NCBI GenBank assembly: GCA_029207755.1
Contig: JARCOQ010000083.1
Coordinates: 186,001 to 250,000, forward strand
Direction of reading: 5' to 3'
Source: Chamaea fasciata
Taxonomy: Eukaryota > Chordata > Aves > Passeriformes > Sylviidae
DNA length: 64,000 nucleotides
The notes below the pieces were generated by a model. That model had not been told where the DNA came from. It saw only the letters and a program-made list of their open reading frames with translations, and did no database searches. Shown piece by piece: positions 63,171-64,000 of the stretch (position 1 is its first letter; the number at the start of each line of letters is the position of its first letter). The translations under genes were made by a program, and so were the position numbers.

Positions 63171-64000
63171 ATGGACGCTTGCCTGAATAGACAAAAGAGC
63201 TATGGATCCCAGCTTGACACTGGTCTGGATGGACACCAGAGCCATGGATCCCACTCTGAATGCACACTACTCGTGATGGACACAAGAGCCATGCATCCCT
63301 CTGTGGATGGAGCCTGGTTTGAAGGCACAGCACAGCCACGAATCCAGATGGACATCAGAGCCGTGGATCCCAACTGGACAGTGGTCTGGATGGACACCAG
63401 TGCCATGGATCCCACTCTGGATGGACCCTGGTACAGATGGACAGCATAGCCATGGATGCATAATGGACACTGCTCCAGATGGATAATGATCTGGATGGAC
63501 GCCAATGCCATGGATACCACTCGGGAGGCACGCTCTTCTTGATGGACACAGGAGTCATGCATGGGTCTGTAGATGGAGCCTGGTATGAATGGACAGCACA
63601 GCCACGTATCCAGATGGATACTTGTCCTGATGGACAGCAGAGCCGTGGATCTCAAGTGGACAGTGGTCTGGATGGAATCCAAAGCGATGGATCCCACTGT
63701 GGATGGACACTGGTATGGATAGACCTCAGAGCCTGAGATCCGAGCTTTGCTCTGTTCTGGATAGACTCCAGAGCCATGGATCCGGCTTTGGATGGATGCT
63801 GGTCTGGATGGACACCCGAGCCATGGATCCAAATTGGAGCCTGGTCTGGATGGATACACGGGCCATGGATTCCACTCTTGATGGAAACTTGTGGAGAAAG
63901 CAACCAGAGCCATGGAACCGACTCGAGATGGACACTGGTCCTGAAGGACAGTGGTCTAGATGGTGACCAGAGCCATTCCTCCCACCTTGTATTGACTCTT
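63171..64000 (+). repeat. Module e, truncated by the window end
   Basis: First 830 bp of a second e module, 2329 bp after 60842, with only scattered differences. Its presence shows that the a+e pair is tandemly repeated and that the satellite continues beyond the window. Confidence 0.88.

Larger units (their letters stand above)
1..64000 (+). repeat. Satellite array of ~47-bp monomers filling the entire window
   Basis: All of the window is made of head-to-tail variants of one monomer of about 47 bp. Its consensus can be read as three sub-blocks: GGATGGACACTGGTCT (16), then GGATGGACACCAGAGC (16), then CATGGATCCCACTCT (15). The orientation never flips, and I found no insertion of unrelated DNA. 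The consensus has no CpG and no stop codon in any of six frames. Individual copies range from near-consensus to strongly diverged. Homogeneity is very high up to about 39.6 kb and lower beyond. This is the organisation of eukaryotic heterochromatic satellite DNA; the species, chromosome and any function cannot be read from the sequence. No protein-coding gene, tRNA, rRNA or mobile element is supported anywhere in the window. Confidence 0.97.
40710..64000 (+). repeat. Region 2: diverged modular satellite
   Basis: Same monomer family and orientation as Region 1, but module order is irregular and copies differ much more. Anchors (start of ATGGACGCTTGCC or a close variant) lie at 40710, 41527, 42762, 42992, 43809, 45044, 45274, 47514, 48749, 50368, 51186, 53067, 54686, 55926, 57545, 58785, 59602, 60842, 61931 and 63171. 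Intervals are 817, 1235, 230, 817, 1235, 230, 2240, 1235, 1619, 818, 1881, 1619, 1240, 1619, 1240, 817, 1240, 1089 and 1240 bp. In module letters: c a x c a x (2240) a b c d b a b a c a e a e. Recurrence of the same few sizes shows block-wise duplication and shuffling. Confidence 0.9.

Noticed and set aside
1..64000. tRNA, rRNA, telomere repeat, or a retroelement body
   Set aside because: I found no cloverleaf-like element, rRNA core sequence, TTAGGG-type run, poly-A tail or reverse-transcriptase-like frame.
1..64000. Assignment to a named satellite family or species
   Set aside because: I do not recognise the 47-bp consensus with certainty. A search against repeat libraries would decide, and naming one here would be a guess.

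Overview
The whole 64 kb window is tandemly repeated satellite DNA. I see no gene, RNA gene, transposon or unique flanking sequence in it. Every stretch is built head-to-tail, in one orientation, from variants of a monomer of about 47 bp. The monomer consensus has no CpG, is about 57% GC, and itself looks like three diverged copies of a 15-16 bp unit starting near GGATGGAC. This points to a eukaryotic heterochromatic array (pericentromeric, subtelomeric or similar). The lack of CpG would fit a CpG-methylating genome such as a vertebrate, but nothing here identifies the species or the chromosomal site.

Region 1 (1 to about 39.6 kb) is a highly homogenised higher-order repeat (HOR) array. I phase the units at positions 26, 3140, 6301, 9462, 12623, 15737, 17809, 20830, 22902, 25923, 27902, 30923, 33944, 35923 and 38944. 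Long units (3161, 3114 or 3021 bp) contain three related segments, here called A, B and C. Short units (2072 or 1979 bp) are exactly 1042 bp shorter. That is the B-to-C spacing, and every short unit carries the same B/C hybrid junction, so they descend from one unequal crossover. The remaining length differences come from a local micro-array of 47-bp copies (6, 5 or 3 copies). From 15.7 kb onward, short and long units occur as dimers of 5093 or 5000 bp that share diagnostic bases, so the dimer has itself become an amplification unit.

The homogeneous array decays between about 39.6 and 40.7 kb into Region 2 (40.7 to 64 kb). Region 2 uses the same monomers and modules but is more diverged and irregularly ordered. 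Measured between copies of one anchor motif, its modules fall into a few size classes: c (about 817 bp), a (1235/1240), x (230), b (1619), d (1881) and e (1089). From 40.71 to 45.27 kb, c-a-x forms two tandem 2282-bp units. From 45.27 to 47.5 kb lies an irregular, low-copy stretch with private 105-bp and 94-bp duplications. From 47.5 kb on, modules are shuffled, ending in a nascent 2329-bp (a+e) repeat that runs off the window. The e and d modules resemble segment A of the Region 1 HOR, so Region 1 probably arose by amplifying a module combination of the Region 2 type.

The many long open reading frames (up to 567 codons) are a by-product: the monomer consensus has no stop codon in any of six frames, and 47 is not a multiple of 3. 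I annotate none of them as genes. The biological interest lies in the multi-level array architecture and in the record of crossover, conversion and expansion preserved in single-base variants.
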